From Thiothrix eikelboomii (GTDB lineage: Bacteria > Pseudomonadota > Gammaproteobacteria > Thiotrichales > Thiotrichaceae): a DNA stretch of 64,000 nt. The notes under the pieces were generated by a model. The model was not told the DNA's origin. It was given only the letters and a program-made list of their open reading frames with translations, and made no database searches. The position numbers and the translations under genes were made by a program. This document shows, one piece after another, positions 55,073 to 64,000 of this stretch. Location: the NCBI RefSeq assembly GCF_900167255.1, contig NZ_FUYB01000003.1, positions 248,001 through 312,000 of the forward strand, given 5' to 3'. The first letter of the stretch is position 1, and each line of letters opens with the position of its first letter.

Positions 55073-55120
55073 TTGCAATTCTAGCTTTATGTCTTTAGAA
55101 TAAAATGCAACTAATTTGCA
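55063..55120. promoter_or_regulatory. Two Zur-type operators upstream of zrgA
   Basis: TGCAACTTAATTGCA (55063-55077, overlapping the zur stop) and TGCAACTAATTTGCA (55106-55120) share the TGCAA-N5-TTGCA/TGCAA-N5-TTGCA form with 54594-54608. TTTAGAATAAAATGC between them may contain the promoter -10. Confidence 0.65.
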
Positions 55121-55140
55121 AATTTAAAGAGGTACTTGGT

Positions 55141-55749
55141 ATGCGCGGCCTAATTTTATCGAGTAGTACGTTGGCTTTATGGCTGACTGCTGCCCCCTTA
55201 TTATCGGCAGACACAGCACAGCAGTCAGCAACAATGCAAGCGCACACAGAGCATGAAGAACATAGTGCACACGAACATGGTGTAGGCAGCTTGAGTATCG
55301 CAGTTACCAACCAAACGATTGAAATTCAGCTTGATTCACCCGCTGCGAATGTCTTTGGCTTTGAACACGAGCCTAGTTCTGAAGCAGATCAGACAACGGT
55401 TGCTGAGATCTCTGCTAAGCTACAAGCAGGTTTGGATTTATTTGAATTTGATCAGGATGCGCAGTGTAAGCTTGAAAAAGCTGAGTTAACGACAGATAGT
55501 GAGCACTCAGAAGATCAAACAGATGCAAAAGCACATGAGCATGCTGCTGAAAACGAGACACCGACACATCGTGATATAACGGTAAACTGGCTATTTTCTT
55601 GTGAACAACCCAGTGCTTTAAAAACTATCACACCGCATTTGTTTAGCCAATTTAATGGCTTTGAAAAATTAGAGGTCAAATGGGTAACTGATCAGCATGC
55701 TTCTGCTAAGACCTTGGAACAAGATGAAGCGATTACTTTAGCTCCATGA
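55141..55749 (+). CDS. zrgA: ZrgA-family periplasmic zinc-uptake protein (DUF2796)
   Basis: ATG at 55141 with AGAGG upstream gives 202 residues: a signal peptide (about 1-23), then His/Glu-rich segments (His-Thr-Glu-His-Glu-Glu-His-Ser-Ala-His-Glu-His-Gly-Val-Gly-Ser-Leu) and a second one (His-Glu-His-Ala) that can bind zinc. Glu-Ile-Gln-Leu-Asp-Ser-Pro-Ala-x-Asn is typical of DUF2796. In Vibrio, ZrgA works with an ABC-type ATPase and permease in zinc uptake, matching the genes downstream. Confidence 0.82.
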   Translation: MRGLILSSSTLALWLTAAPLLSADTAQQSATMQAHTEHEEHSAHEHGVGSLSIAVTNQTIEIQLDSPAANVFGFEHEPSSEADQTTVAEISAKLQAGLDLFEFDQDAQCKLEKAELTTDSEHSEDQTDAKAHEHAAENETPTHRDITVNWLFSCEQPSALKTITPHLFSQFNGFEKLEVKWVTDQHASAKTLEQDEAITLAP

Positions 55750-55753
55750 AAGT

Positions 55754-56419
55754 ATTGACCTCCAACAATTACAATTCCGTTGGCCGGGGCAAGCTCGCAA
55801 TACCTTGACAATAGATGAGTTATGCGTCGCACAAGGCGAGCACTTGTTTATTCGCGGTTCGAGCGGCAGTGGCAAAACAACTTTATTGAATCTGCTGGCA
55901 GGAATTCTTACGCCTAGCAGTGGTCAATTGCGGGTTTTGGAACAAGATATGAACCAGCTCTCAAATGTGGCACGTGATCGTTTTCGTGCTGATCATCTGG
56001 GGATTATTTTCCAGCAGTTTAACTTACTGCCTTATCTATCTGTCCTAGACAATGTGACCCTGCCTTGTGAATTTTCTAAACGACGCCGTGAACAATCGGG
56101 AGAGTTAAACGCCACCGCCACCCGCTTATTGGAAGATTTAGGTCTAACTAATGCGATGACTACAACTTCAATTACGCAGTTAAGCGTTGGGCAGCAACAA
56201 CGGGTGGCTGTAGCACGCGCCTTGATGGGCAAGCCAGAATTAATTATTGCCGATGAGCCGACTTCGGCATTGGATACCGACACACGCGATAGTTTCCTCG
56301 ATCTATTGTTCAGCGAAGCGGAAGCACAAGGCAGCACAATTATTTTTGTCAGCCATGACCATCAACTAGCCTGCCATTTTTCGCGCACCTTAGATTTGCA
56401 GCGGGTCAATCCAGTATGA
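55754..56419 (+). CDS. ABC transporter ATP-binding protein (LolD/MacB-like) of the zinc locus
   Basis: The ATPase has Walker A Gly-Ser-Ser-Gly-Ser-Gly-Lys-Thr-Thr, Q-loop Phe-Gln-Gln-Phe-Asn, a signature Leu-Ser-Val-Gly-Gln-Gln-Gln-Arg and Walker B Leu-Ile-Ile-Ala-Asp-Glu-Pro. The first standard start is TTG 55805, but the homologous N-terminal strand (Ile-Asp-Leu-Gln-Gln-Leu-Gln-Phe-Arg-Trp-Pro) is encoded upstream of it, back to about 55754 where only ATT is available. Either a rare ATT start, a frameshift, or a shortened protein. It overlaps the permease by four bases. Confidence 0.8.
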   Translation: MDLQQLQFRWPGQARNTLTIDELCVAQGEHLFIRGSSGSGKTTLLNLLAGILTPSSGQLRVLEQDMNQLSNVARDRFRADHLGIIFQQFNLLPYLSVLDNVTLPCEFSKRRREQSGELNATATRLLEDLGLTNAMTTTSITQLSVGQQQRVAVARALMGKPELIIADEPTSALDTDTRDSFLDLLFSEAEAQGSTIIFVSHDHQLACHFSRTLDLQRVNPV

Positions 56420-57675
56420 TTTTGCTGAAATTAACCTTGCTGAGCTTATGGAATCGCCGTGCCAGTTTACTACTTACCATTTTAGCCATTGCGATTAGTA
56501 TCACGCTCTTACTTAGCGTCGAATACATTCGTAAAGAAGCCAAAGCCAGCTTTTTAAGTACTATTTCCGGCACGGATTTAGTGGTAGGTGCACGCAGTGG
56601 CTCGGTACAATTATTGCTCTATAGTGTGTTTCGTATTGGCAATGCCACGAATAATATTAGCTGGAAATCCTACCAAGAACTTGCCGCTAACCCGCTGATT
56701 GAATGGACAGTTCCACTCTCTCTAGGAGATTCGCACAAGGGATTTCGTGTGTTAGGTACCAACCAAGATTATTTCCGCTACTATCGTTTTGGTGACAAAC
56801 ACACCCTAGAATTTGCCCAAGGTCAAACATTTTCTGGTGTCTTCGAGACAGTTTTAGGGGCAGAAGTCGCACGTAAACTGGGATATAAATTAGGCGATAA
56901 AATCGTAATTGCCCACGGCACAAGCAAAGTCAACACTGCCTTGCACGCGGATAAACCTTTTACCGTGATAGGCATTCTCAAGCCAACTGGCACTCCACTC
57001 GATCGTACTGTACACATTACTCTTGAAGGTTTGGAAGCGGTACACCTTGATTGGGTCGCCGGTACAAAAATTAATGGTTACAACCTGAGTGCCGAAGCAG
57101 TGCTTAAAAAAAATCTACAACCCAAACTAATTACCGCCTTTTTGGTGGGTCTGCAAAGTCGGGCAGCGGCATTTCGCGTACAGAGGGAGATTAATGATTA
57201 TAAGCGTGAACCTCTACTGGCGATTCTTCCGGGGGTTACTCTCGCTGATCTTTGGCAAGCTTTAGGCCTGTTTGAAACTGTGCTACGGATGATCAGTGGC
57301 TTAGTCGTGGTAGCTGGCTTAGTAGGCATGTTAACCACCGTGCTATCCACTCTCAATGAGCGCCGACGTGAGATGGCCATTTTACGCGCCGTTGGTGCGC
57401 ACCCTCGGCATATTCTGCTACTTTTTATTTTGGAAGCTTTGGTATTGACACTAGTGGGCTGCTTAATAGGCATGATGTTTATGTTTGCCCTAGTCTACCT
57501 AGCACGACCGTGGGTCATTGCTGAATATGGCTTTTATTTACGTACTTGGCTACCCGATTTAAGCAGCCTTAGCTTGGTTGCTATAGTAGCTAGTTTAGCA
57601 TTAGTTTTAAGCTTATTACCCGGAACTATTGCCTATCGCCGCTCATTACAAGATGGCTTAACCATAAGAACTTGA
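56416..57675 (+). CDS. FtsX/MacB-type ABC transporter permease of the zinc locus
   Basis: The 419-residue protein has one N-terminal TM (about 12-30), a large extracytoplasmic domain (about 40-280) and three C-terminal TMs (about 290-312, 335-365 and 385-410), the FtsX-like layout. A cytoplasmic Asn-Glu-Arg-Arg-Arg-Glu-Met-Ala-Ile-Leu-Arg-Ala-Val-Gly-Ala motif is diagnostic. Its ATGA start couples it to the ATPase. It likely acts in zinc uptake with ZrgA. Confidence 0.85.
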   Translation: MILLKLTLLSLWNRRASLLLTILAIAISITLLLSVEYIRKEAKASFLSTISGTDLVVGARSGSVQLLLYSVFRIGNATNNISWKSYQELAANPLIEWTVPLSLGDSHKGFRVLGTNQDYFRYYRFGDKHTLEFAQGQTFSGVFETVLGAEVARKLGYKLGDKIVIAHGTSKVNTALHADKPFTVIGILKPTGTPLDRTVHITLEGLEAVHLDWVAGTKINGYNLSAEAVLKKNLQPKLITAFLVGLQSRAAAFRVQREINDYKREPLLAILPGVTLADLWQALGLFETVLRMISGLVVVAGLVGMLTTVLSTLNERRREMAILRAVGAHPRHILLLFILEALVLTLVGCLIGMMFMFALVYLARPWVIAEYGFYLRTWLPDLSSLSLVAIVASLALVLSLLPGTIAYRRSLQDGLTIRT

Positions 57676-57676
57676 G

Positions 57677-58363
57677 ATGATAATACGTTTATTGATGATC
57701 GCTTTAATTAGCCTAGTATTAAGCGCTTGCTCTGATAACCAACAAGAGCCGACAGCACAAAATTCAGCGTCTGTTAGCGAGGTCAAGACTGAGCAAATCT
57801 CAAAAACTCCCCTGCTTAAACAACCCGAAGCCAATTTAACGAGTGCTAACAAGAATGACTATCAAGCCCTACGCTGGGAAGACTTAGAGCTACCAGGGCA
57901 AGGCTTAGCGGAGATTATGCGTAAATACCAGCCCTTACTAGATAAAGTTAGTGATACGGATGTTGAGCAAGGCGATAAACTGATGGAAGCGTTACAAAAT
58001 GAACTGAATGCAGCTCCCACCAATCCAGCCCTGAATGGTAAACGCATCCAACTAAACGGCTTTGTGTCCCCACTCGAAGTCGATGAGCAGAATGGACAAA
58101 TTAAAGAGTTTCTGTTAGTGCCCTATTTTGGGGCTTGTATTCATGTACCCCCACCGCCGGTTAATCAAACCCTATTAGTCAATCCCCAAACAGGCAAGAG
58201 CATTCATCTAGAACAGATTTACGAACCGGTGACTGTATCGGGCGTACTGACGGTCAAAGCATCCAAAACTAAACTGGCTCAAGCTGGCTATCAAATTACA
58301 GAAGCCGTGATTGAGCCCTTCAAAGAACCTAAAGAAGGGCTCGTGACTGATACCCAAAACTAG
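57677..58363 (+). CDS. DUF3299 lipoprotein of the zinc locus
   Basis: The 228-residue protein has a lipoprotein signal (Leu-Val-Leu-Ser-Ala-Cys, lipidated Cys18). A DUF3299-like domain occupies the C-terminal half: Leu-Asn-Gly-Phe-Val-Ser-Pro-Leu-Glu-Val, Phe-Leu-Leu-Val-Pro-Tyr-Phe-Gly-Ala-Cys-Ile-His-Val-Pro-Pro-Pro-Pro-Val-Asn, and Thr-Val-Ser-Gly-Val-Leu. The Cys-Ile-His-Val-Pro-Pro motif may bind metal. It starts one base after the permease stop and ends the operon. Confidence 0.82.
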   Translation: MIIRLLMIALISLVLSACSDNQQEPTAQNSASVSEVKTEQISKTPLLKQPEANLTSANKNDYQALRWEDLELPGQGLAEIMRKYQPLLDKVSDTDVEQGDKLMEALQNELNAAPTNPALNGKRIQLNGFVSPLEVDEQNGQIKEFLLVPYFGACIHVPPPPVNQTLLVNPQTGKSIHLEQIYEPVTVSGVLTVKASKTKLAQAGYQITEAVIEPFKEPKEGLVTDTQN

Positions 58364-58424
58364 TACAACTTAGTTAAGCCTAAGTTTACTAACAAATAAG
58401 TCTGTATAGGTGTGGGTTCACCCT

Positions 58425-59225
58425 TTAATATTCGCCGCGCTTAAGTTTATTGGGTGGCAAAGTGGCCCGATTATTCAAAGCATGTTGCACAGCAATCGCC
58501 AATAAAATCCCACAACACACTAAAGCGAACAGGCTCACAATCCAATTGGCCTGCCACTGATTGATCGCGACTGCCACCAAGCCCCAAACAGCGACAAGAG
58601 AGGCTTCACGCATATTGCGTAATCGAGTCCAAAGCACATAAATCGTGGTTAAACTAGCCAAAGCAACAATAGCCCAAAAACCACCGGAGAAGAAAGGTGG
58701 CGTCTCAAAGATGGCTTGTAGCCAAGCGGCTAGGTTCAAAGCAAAGGCTAAGGTAATCCAGCCTGTATAAATACAAATCGGCCACCAAACAAAATAAATA
58801 ATCCGTACTGGCGCATCCCATAGCTCCAAGCGCAAGCGCAAGACCAGTTGAATTAAGCAGGCAAACAAGCCAATCATTAACAACAAAGACAAACCAATGG
58901 CTGAATTAACCCAAGCCAAAATCCATAGACCATTAAATAGGTTACTTAAAGCGAACCAAATCCCAGCCGGTGCGAGAGAGTGCTCATCTTGGCCTAAGGT
59001 GTGCGATTTCCATTGATACCAAAGAAAGCCAATCAGCAGCAGATAAATCAAGCCCCAGATTGAAAATGCATAGCCTGCAGGTGTCAACAAGGTTTGATAT
59101 TGAGCACTCACATCGGCGACCGTAACACCACTCAACCAGCCGCTAGAGCTAGCTATATTTAAACCTAGCATCAAGATAAAACTGCCAATATTGAGCCACA
59201 ATAAATTTTGATTGCTTAAGTTCAT
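58425..59225 (-). CDS. Tryptophan-rich TspO-like membrane protein
   Basis: This 266-residue protein has seven to eight predicted TM helices rich in Trp. Thr-Pro-Ala-Gly-Tyr-Ala-Phe-Ser-Ile-Trp-Gly-Leu-Ile-Tyr (about 48-61) and Val-Trp-Trp-Pro-Ile-Cys-Ile-Tyr-Thr-Gly-Trp (about 150-160) are typical of the extended TspO-related family. It is larger than classic TspO (about 160 residues). Ligand unknown. Convergent with the zinc operon; separate unit. Confidence 0.72.
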   Translation of the reverse strand: MNLSNQNLLWLNIGSFILMLGLNIASSSGWLSGVTVADVSAQYQTLLTPAGYAFSIWGLIYLLLIGFLWYQWKSHTLGQDEHSLAPAGIWFALSNLFNGLWILAWVNSAIGLSLLLMIGLFACLIQLVLRLRLELWDAPVRIIYFVWWPICIYTGWITLAFALNLAAWLQAIFETPPFFSGGFWAIVALASLTTIYVLWTRLRNMREASLVAVWGLVAVAINQWQANWIVSLFALVCCGILLAIAVQHALNNRATLPPNKLKRGEY

Positions 59226-59401
59226 TCTAATGCCCCTTTGGTTTAAACAAATAATAAACTTAGCTTAGTTTTAGCCTAATTCATGCAACTCTGCTGAGTT
59301 TTATTCCATTAGTTTTTACAATGTCTCTTTCCAGCTCACTCAAGAAAAATCTACCCTAGTTAAAACCGCCACTCAGGCAAAAATACTTAAATTTTTGGAG
59401 C

Positions 59402-59995
59402 TTGATCATGATTCAATTAACCCCAGAAGGTCAACAGCTAGTCGATCACTTAGCCCAGCGCTACCAGTTATCCCCGGCTGCCGTTACAACCATGCTAGTC
59501 GCGGTGCATCAAGGTCAAGGCACAATGGCACAATTCAATCATCCTGAATTGGGAGGTCTCGGGCAGTGGATGCTCAATGGTATGAGTATGATTGGCGATA
59601 TGTTTAATCAGAACTTAAAAACCACGGTTGATCATTTAGGACAAGACCTAGCGAAGGCTTTCACAAGTGGCACTATTTTGATTGCGCCTAGCGAATCGTC
59701 TGGGGATCACACAGACAATACCAGTAGCTCATCCAGTTCGAAGGCTTGGTGGCCAAGTGAGTTAGGTCATCCTAGTAGTAGTGGAGCACAAAACCAAACT
59801 CGTTATGCTTGGTTTCCAGCCACTGCACGCTTGGCGATTGAGCAAAACGGCAAATTGACGGTGTATGATACTAAGGATCATCAAATTAGCGGTGTATCCC
59901 AACAGCAAGATGGCGCTGAGACTAGCCTGACTTTTACCAGTCAACATGGCAGAGTTAAAGTTGATAGTTTACCCTTAGTCACAACCGTTAACTAA
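59402..59995 (+). CDS. SHOCT-like domain protein of unknown function
   Basis: The N-terminal 80 residues (Ala-Gln-Arg-Tyr-Gln-Leu-Ser-Pro-Ala-Ala-Val, then Gln-Gly-Gln-Gly-Thr-Met-Ala-Gln-Phe-Asn-His-Pro-Glu-Leu-Gly-Gly-Leu-Gly-Gln-Trp) match a conserved family of SHOCT-like proteins. A Ser-rich linker (about 98-125) leads to a small beta-rich C-terminal domain starting Tyr-Ala-Trp-Phe-Pro. Product 197 residues, or 196 from the second Met. TTTTGGAG lies upstream of the start. Confidence 0.65.
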   Translation: MIMIQLTPEGQQLVDHLAQRYQLSPAAVTTMLVAVHQGQGTMAQFNHPELGGLGQWMLNGMSMIGDMFNQNLKTTVDHLGQDLAKAFTSGTILIAPSESSGDHTDNTSSSSSSKAWWPSELGHPSSSGAQNQTRYAWFPATARLAIEQNGKLTVYDTKDHQISGVSQQQDGAETSLTFTSQHGRVKVDSLPLVTTVN

Positions 59996-60007
59996 CTAGT
60001 CAACGAG

Positions 60008-61504
60008 CTAAATAGCGGCACTCATCGGTTCTGGTTGCAAATAAGCCTGTAAACGCTGGCTTGTTTCACGCAAATTAGCCATAGACTGCCGCAAATTGTC
60101 TAGCTGCTCATGGGCAAACACTAATTCGTCTTCTTCCCACAAAAAGCCTAAATCGACCAGCTCATCTGCTTCGTCCACATAAGCATCCGGTAACAGAATA
60201 GCGTTCTGCACACTCAGCTGCATAAACTGCTCATCAGAGCGGCGCTTTTGCCATAGAGCGACTAACACTAAAAATAGGGAACTCAGTGCCGTCATTTTCC
60301 AAACCAAAGGCGAAGTAAACACCCCCTGCCACGTATTCTCCAACTTCGGTATAGCGGGTGCTGCCTCCATCAGTGCGGGTCGAGCCATGCCTGTCGGGCC
60401 AGCTGCCCCGCTAACCTCGCCAATTGGGGCTTGAGCCTTTGCAAGCTGTAAAGCTGCTAATTCTTGTTCACGGCGGATCAATAAGCGGTTCTTTTCTTGG
60501 ATTAATGCTTTAAGCTCAGTATTTTCGTGCACTTTCGTGGTTAATAAATTCTGAGCTTGATCGAGGCGTTCTTGCAAATCCGTTAATTTTAAGGGTAAAG
60601 CTAAGGCCTGCGGTTTAAGCACTGGAGAAGATGATTTAGGTACACTCGCGACTTGTACGGGCATCGGTGTTGGCTCAGCAACTCGACCCTGCCGACTTTG
60701 CCTCACCACTGCTGGTGTTTTTAATATAGCTCCGCGTTTGAGCTGATGGAGATCACCTTCCACAAAAGCATGAGGATTACGTGCATACAGCGCTAAGACC
60801 TTCTCATCCAAAGTCAAAGAGCTAATATTTAAACGTTCAGCAATGGTGAAAATACTCTCAGCTTTCCGCACCCGATAGCGATATTTAAATGCCAATTGAG
60901 GTAAAGCTATCGCAACCTTAGGCGCTCGCGGCTTGATCGGCTTAGAGCGAGAGCGCTGTGGATTTTTGGTAGAGCGTGTAGCCAAAACAGGTTCAAGCGT
61001 GTTTTCAACTAAAGTCGCCGAGTTCAGTGGCTCAAATTCAGTCGGAACGCTTGGCACTTGCTGTTGTAGTGGGGCTTGAGCCAAGTTTGCCAAGTCTGAG
61101 CTAGGCTCAGCTAAAGCAACAGCATAGCGCTTTAGCAAATGCCCCTTCGGGCTAGTTAGCTCCAATAGTAAATTAAACTCTGACTCAGTAACGGCTTGTG
61201 AAGAACTAATCAGGAGATAGTTTTTGCCACCTTTCATGGAGCACGCAAATCTCAAGCTATCCATAAACGGCGGGCGCGCGAGCTGAGCTTGAGCAAACAA
61301 ACTCGGCGGAGCTAGGTGGACTTGTAACTTAGCCAACTCTTGCTCAGTCGCTTGCAGCAATTCGATGCGCGCTTTAAAGGGCTGATTGACCTGCGAATTC
61401 AATTGAATCTCGCCTAAACTTAAAGCAGAGCTTAGGCTAGGATAAGTACCCGCCATCACTAACATTAAACCGATAGCTTGTTTTTTTACCAATTTTACCC
61501 TCAA
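60008..61504 (-). CDS. FimV-family protein
   Basis: The 498-residue protein has a signal peptide (about 1-27), a conserved FimV N-terminal domain (Leu-Ser-Leu-Gly-Glu-Ile-Gln-Leu-Asn-Ser-Gln-Val-Asn-Gln-Pro-Phe, through about 145) and a LysM-like segment (about 208-262; Tyr-Arg-Val-Arg-Lys-Ala-Glu-Ser-Ile-Phe-Thr-Ile-Ala). A coiled coil (about 300-350) and one TM helix (about 395-412) follow. FimV proteins bind peptidoglycan at the pole and affect type IV pili and cell organisation. It is shorter than P. aeruginosa FimV and lacks the C-terminal TPR part. Confidence 0.85.
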   Translation of the reverse strand: MRVKLVKKQAIGLMLVMAGTYPSLSSALSLGEIQLNSQVNQPFKARIELLQATEQELAKLQVHLAPPSLFAQAQLARPPFMDSLRFACSMKGGKNYLLISSSQAVTESEFNLLLELTSPKGHLLKRYAVALAEPSSDLANLAQAPLQQQVPSVPTEFEPLNSATLVENTLEPVLATRSTKNPQRSRSKPIKPRAPKVAIALPQLAFKYRYRVRKAESIFTIAERLNISSLTLDEKVLALYARNPHAFVEGDLHQLKRGAILKTPAVVRQSRQGRVAEPTPMPVQVASVPKSSSPVLKPQALALPLKLTDLQERLDQAQNLLTTKVHENTELKALIQEKNRLLIRREQELAALQLAKAQAPIGEVSGAAGPTGMARPALMEAAPAIPKLENTWQGVFTSPLVWKMTALSSLFLVLVALWQKRRSDEQFMQLSVQNAILLPDAYVDEADELVDLGFLWEEDELVFAHEQLDNLRQSMANLRETSQRLQAYLQPEPMSAAI

Positions 61505-61600
61505 TCGCTGCTCGCCAGCGGCTGGTTATTATTATTTGTCTTTGGTTTTATGCGCGGTTACTTAAAACGCCCGCAGTTTTTATTTTTAGGTTTTTATTTC

Positions 61601-63922
61601 TTATTTTCGTTGTTTGGCTTTAGCAAAAGCAGCGGCTAAGGCATTGGCTTGCGCAGGCTCTGCTGATTGAGCACGTACAGGCTTGGACACGACGGGTGTA
61701 TTCGAGTTCACAGGTTTAGTTTGGGCTGGCTTAACAGCCGAGTCCTCTAAGCGCAGGCTCAAAGCAATGCGCTTACGCTCTTGATCAACCTCAATGACTT
61801 TCACTTTCACAATATCACCAGCCTTCACCACACTATGTGGATCTTTTACAAACTGATGCGCCATCATCGAAATGTGCACTAAACCATCTTGATGCACGCC
61901 AATATCTACAAAAGCTCCAAAATTAGTTACATTCGTTACCGTACCCTCTAGCAACATCTCAGGCTTTAAATCCGCTAAAGTCTCAACACCTTCTTTAAAG
62001 TTTGCGGTTTTAAAGGCAGGGCGTGGATCTCGACCGGGCTTATCAAGTTCGGTGAGAATATCCGTAACAGTCGGCAAACCAAATTGTTCATTGGTAAAAT
62101 CGGCTGGATTTAACGATTTCAATAAAGAGGAATTACCGATGAGATTTTGCAAATTCGTTTTGGTTTTAGCCGCCATAGACTCAACGACGCTATACGCCTC
62201 TGGATGGACTGCAGAACTATCTAAGGGATTCTCGCCCCCTTGAATACGTAAAAACCCTGCGGCTTGCTCAAAAGTTTTTGCACCTAAGCGTGGAACTTTT
62301 AATAAACTCTTACGACTCGTAAATCGTCCATTTTTATTCCGAAACTCGACAATATTCTCAGCGATGGTTTGATTCAAGCCCGCCACTCGCCGTAATAAAG
62401 CGGCAGAGGCTGTATTCACTTCCACCCCCACACTATTGACACAATCCTCTACCACTGCATCTAAATTCTTGGCTAATTGTGTTTGACTGACATCATGTTG
62501 ATACTGCCCTACGCCAATGGACTTTGGCTCAATCTTGACTAATTCTGCTAATGGATCTTGAAGGCGACGCGCAATGGAGACTGCACCACGAATGGTGACA
62601 TCCAGATCAGGGAATTCTTTGGCTGCTGTCTCGGATGCCGAATACACTGAGGCCCCTGCCTCACTCACCACCACTTTTTGCAGCTTCAATTCAGGGTGTA
62701 GTTTGATTAAATCAGCGACTAATTTATCCGTCTCGCGTGAGGCTGTGCCATTACCAATGGCAATCAGCTCAATCTGATAATGTGCGACTAGCTTGGCTAA
62801 ACTTGTTAGCGACTCCTGCCATTGATGGCGGGGTGCATGAGGATAAATCGTAGTGTGATCGACAAACTGCCCCGTGCTATCAATCACCGCTACCTTAACA
62901 CCGGTACGCAAACCCGGGTCTAAACCTAAACTAGCACGTTGCCCCGCTGGTGCTGCTAGCAGTAAATCTTTAAGATTATGCGCAAATACACGAATCGCCT
63001 CAGTTTCAGCCGCTTGACGCAAATCACCTAATAAATCGGTTTCCAACTTGGTATGCAGCTTTACTTTCCAAGTCCAGTGCAGCACTTCTGCTAAAAAAGC
63101 ATCGGCTGGACGCTGCTTGTTTTGAATCCCGACCCGCTTAGCGGTCAAGACTTCGCACGGATGTAGCACTGCTTCAGCCGCCTCCGTCCGCTCAAGATCA
63201 ATACTTAAACTTAACAGCCCCTCATTACGTCCACGCAACATCGCCAAGACTCGATGCGAAGGTGCAGTGCTTAAGGCATCGGCATGATTGAAATAATCAC
63301 GGAATTTTGCACCCTCGACTTCTTTGCCCTTCACCACTTTCGAGATTAATTTAGCTTCTGCCTGCAAATACGCTCGTAACTCACCAATTAGCTCAGGGTC
63401 TTCAGCAAAACGCTCCATCAGGATATATTTTGCACCCTCCAACACCCCCTTGGTATCAACAAAAGCCTCGTTGAAAGCCGCATCTCGATTAATATAGTGA
63501 GCAGCTTCTTGGTCGGGTTTGAGTTGTGGATTAGCTAATAACGCATTCGCTAGCGGCTCGATTCCTGCTTCGATAGCTATTTGGCCTTTGGTACGACGCT
63601 TTTGTTTGAAGGGTAGATATAAATCTTCTAAGCGAGTTTTCGTATCAGCCGCTCGCAAGGCCGCAGCTAGACTAGGGCTAAGCTTACCCTGCTCTTCAAT
63701 GCTGTTTAAGATCGTTGCACGTCGCTCTTCAAGCTCACGTAAATAAGTCAAACGCTCTGCCAAGGTTCTTAATTGAGTATCATCCAAACCACCCGTTACT
63801 TCTTTACGATAACGTGAAATAAAAGGCACAGTTGAACCTTCATCGAGGAGTTGAACCGCAGCAGTGACTTGGCGCGGAGCAATAGCCAGCTCTTGGGCAA
63901 TACGATCAGCAATCTTCAGCAT
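61601..63922 (-). CDS. tex: Tex, RNA-binding transcription accessory protein
   Basis: This 773-residue protein (family about 770-785) has an N-terminal Tex helical region (Pro-Phe-Ile-Ser-Arg-Tyr-Arg-Lys-Glu), a YqgF-like RNase H fold ([10 protein letters not shown] near residue 330), a helix-hairpin-helix region (Val-Ala-Gly-Leu-Asn, Gly-Ala-Lys-Thr-Phe-Glu-Gln-Ala) and a C-terminal S1 domain ([11 protein letters not shown], about 650-720). It is a nucleic-acid-binding factor linked to transcription fidelity and toxin expression in other species. Confidence 0.95.
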   Translation of the reverse strand: MLKIADRIAQELAIAPRQVTAAVQLLDEGSTVPFISRYRKEVTGGLDDTQLRTLAERLTYLRELEERRATILNSIEEQGKLSPSLAAALRAADTKTRLEDLYLPFKQKRRTKGQIAIEAGIEPLANALLANPQLKPDQEAAHYINRDAAFNEAFVDTKGVLEGAKYILMERFAEDPELIGELRAYLQAEAKLISKVVKGKEVEGAKFRDYFNHADALSTAPSHRVLAMLRGRNEGLLSLSIDLERTEAAEAVLHPCEVLTAKRVGIQNKQRPADAFLAEVLHWTWKVKLHTKLETDLLGDLRQAAETEAIRVFAHNLKDLLLAAPAGQRASLGLDPGLRTGVKVAVIDSTGQFVDHTTIYPHAPRHQWQESLTSLAKLVAHYQIELIAIGNGTASRETDKLVADLIKLHPELKLQKVVVSEAGASVYSASETAAKEFPDLDVTIRGAVSIARRLQDPLAELVKIEPKSIGVGQYQHDVSQTQLAKNLDAVVEDCVNSVGVEVNTASAALLRRVAGLNQTIAENIVEFRNKNGRFTSRKSLLKVPRLGAKTFEQAAGFLRIQGGENPLDSSAVHPEAYSVVESMAAKTKTNLQNLIGNSSLLKSLNPADFTNEQFGLPTVTDILTELDKPGRDPRPAFKTANFKEGVETLADLKPEMLLEGTVTNVTNFGAFVDIGVHQDGLVHISMMAHQFVKDPHSVVKAGDIVKVKVIEVDQERKRIALSLRLEDSAVKPAQTKPVNSNTPVVSKPVRAQSAEPAQANALAAAFAKAKQRK

Positions 63923-63964
63923 AACTAGTATAATTGGGTTTGGGTTTAATCAATGACGCCTATT

Positions 63965-64000
63965 ATGCAATTAACTCCCACAACTATGAATCAAAAACTG
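63965..64000 (+). CDS. Possible start of a gene running off the right edge
   Basis: ATG at 63965 opens 12 codons to the window end without a stop, divergent from tex across a 42-base gap. Too short to identify, and no clear ribosome site is seen. Confidence 0.25.
   Translation, partial: MQLTPTTMNQKL

Overview
The window reads as a gammaproteobacterial chromosome, plausibly Thiotrichales (Thiothrix-like; an inference from gene content only). Nearly all of the first 51.7 kb is mobile DNA, and the last 12 kb is ordinary chromosome. The chromosomal part has a prfB-lysS operon with the canonical RF2 frameshift, a Fur/Zur-type regulator in front of a ZrgA-type zinc-uptake operon, a TspO-like membrane protein, a FimV-family protein and tex.

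Region 1 (about 1-27.9 kb) is a prophage read mainly on the minus strand; its distal tail genes lie off the left edge. From the right it holds: a divergent lysogeny switch (repressor on plus, Cro-like on minus at 27.3-27.4 kb); small early genes and a KilA-N protein separated by two structured leaders; a lambda-O-like replication gene that seems to carry iterons; a ParB-methyltransferase; two tandem Nu1-like genes and a GpA terminase; a Mor-like regulator; a lambda-type portal; a ClpP-protease/capsid fusion; cement and head-tail proteins; and a P2-like contractile baseplate (V, W, J, I) with DUF4815 and an Asn-rich repeat protein. An island splits the late operon at 11.7-15.5 kb. It holds a Fis-like gene, a BRO-N antirepressor preceded by a C4-like antisense-RNA arrangement, and a plus-strand Mrr-type nuclease with a small membrane protein.

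Region 2 (28-31.6 kb) is a defence cluster: DUF262 protein, HEPN nuclease and a convergent cytosine-C5 methyltransferase, followed by a HigBA/RelE-like toxin-antitoxin pair.

Region 3, 'element A' (about 31.7-37.9 kb), carries small exported proteins, a four-gene membrane module, a zinc-finger protein, a DnaQ-like exonuclease, an AlpA-like protein and a tyrosine integrase. Whether A is separate or is the integrase end of the prophage is unresolved. Region 4, 'element B' (about 38.03-51.72 kb), is bounded by a 16-bp direct repeat. It carries a serine resolvase with a res-like site, a DUF927 helicase, a TOPRIM primase, AlpA, a paralogous copy of the membrane module, a divergent Arc-like pair, toxin-antitoxin genes and remnants, an orphan terminase pair, iteron clusters near both ends and a second integrase. 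It looks like a phage-satellite-like element and sits against the 3' end of lysS.

The strongest candidate for an undescribed system is the membrane module shared by A and B: small soluble protein, small membrane protein, large four-TM coiled-coil protein, and small YW-x-DGYW protein. The DUF262-HEPN-methyltransferase cluster and the C4-like antirepressor switch also deserve attention.
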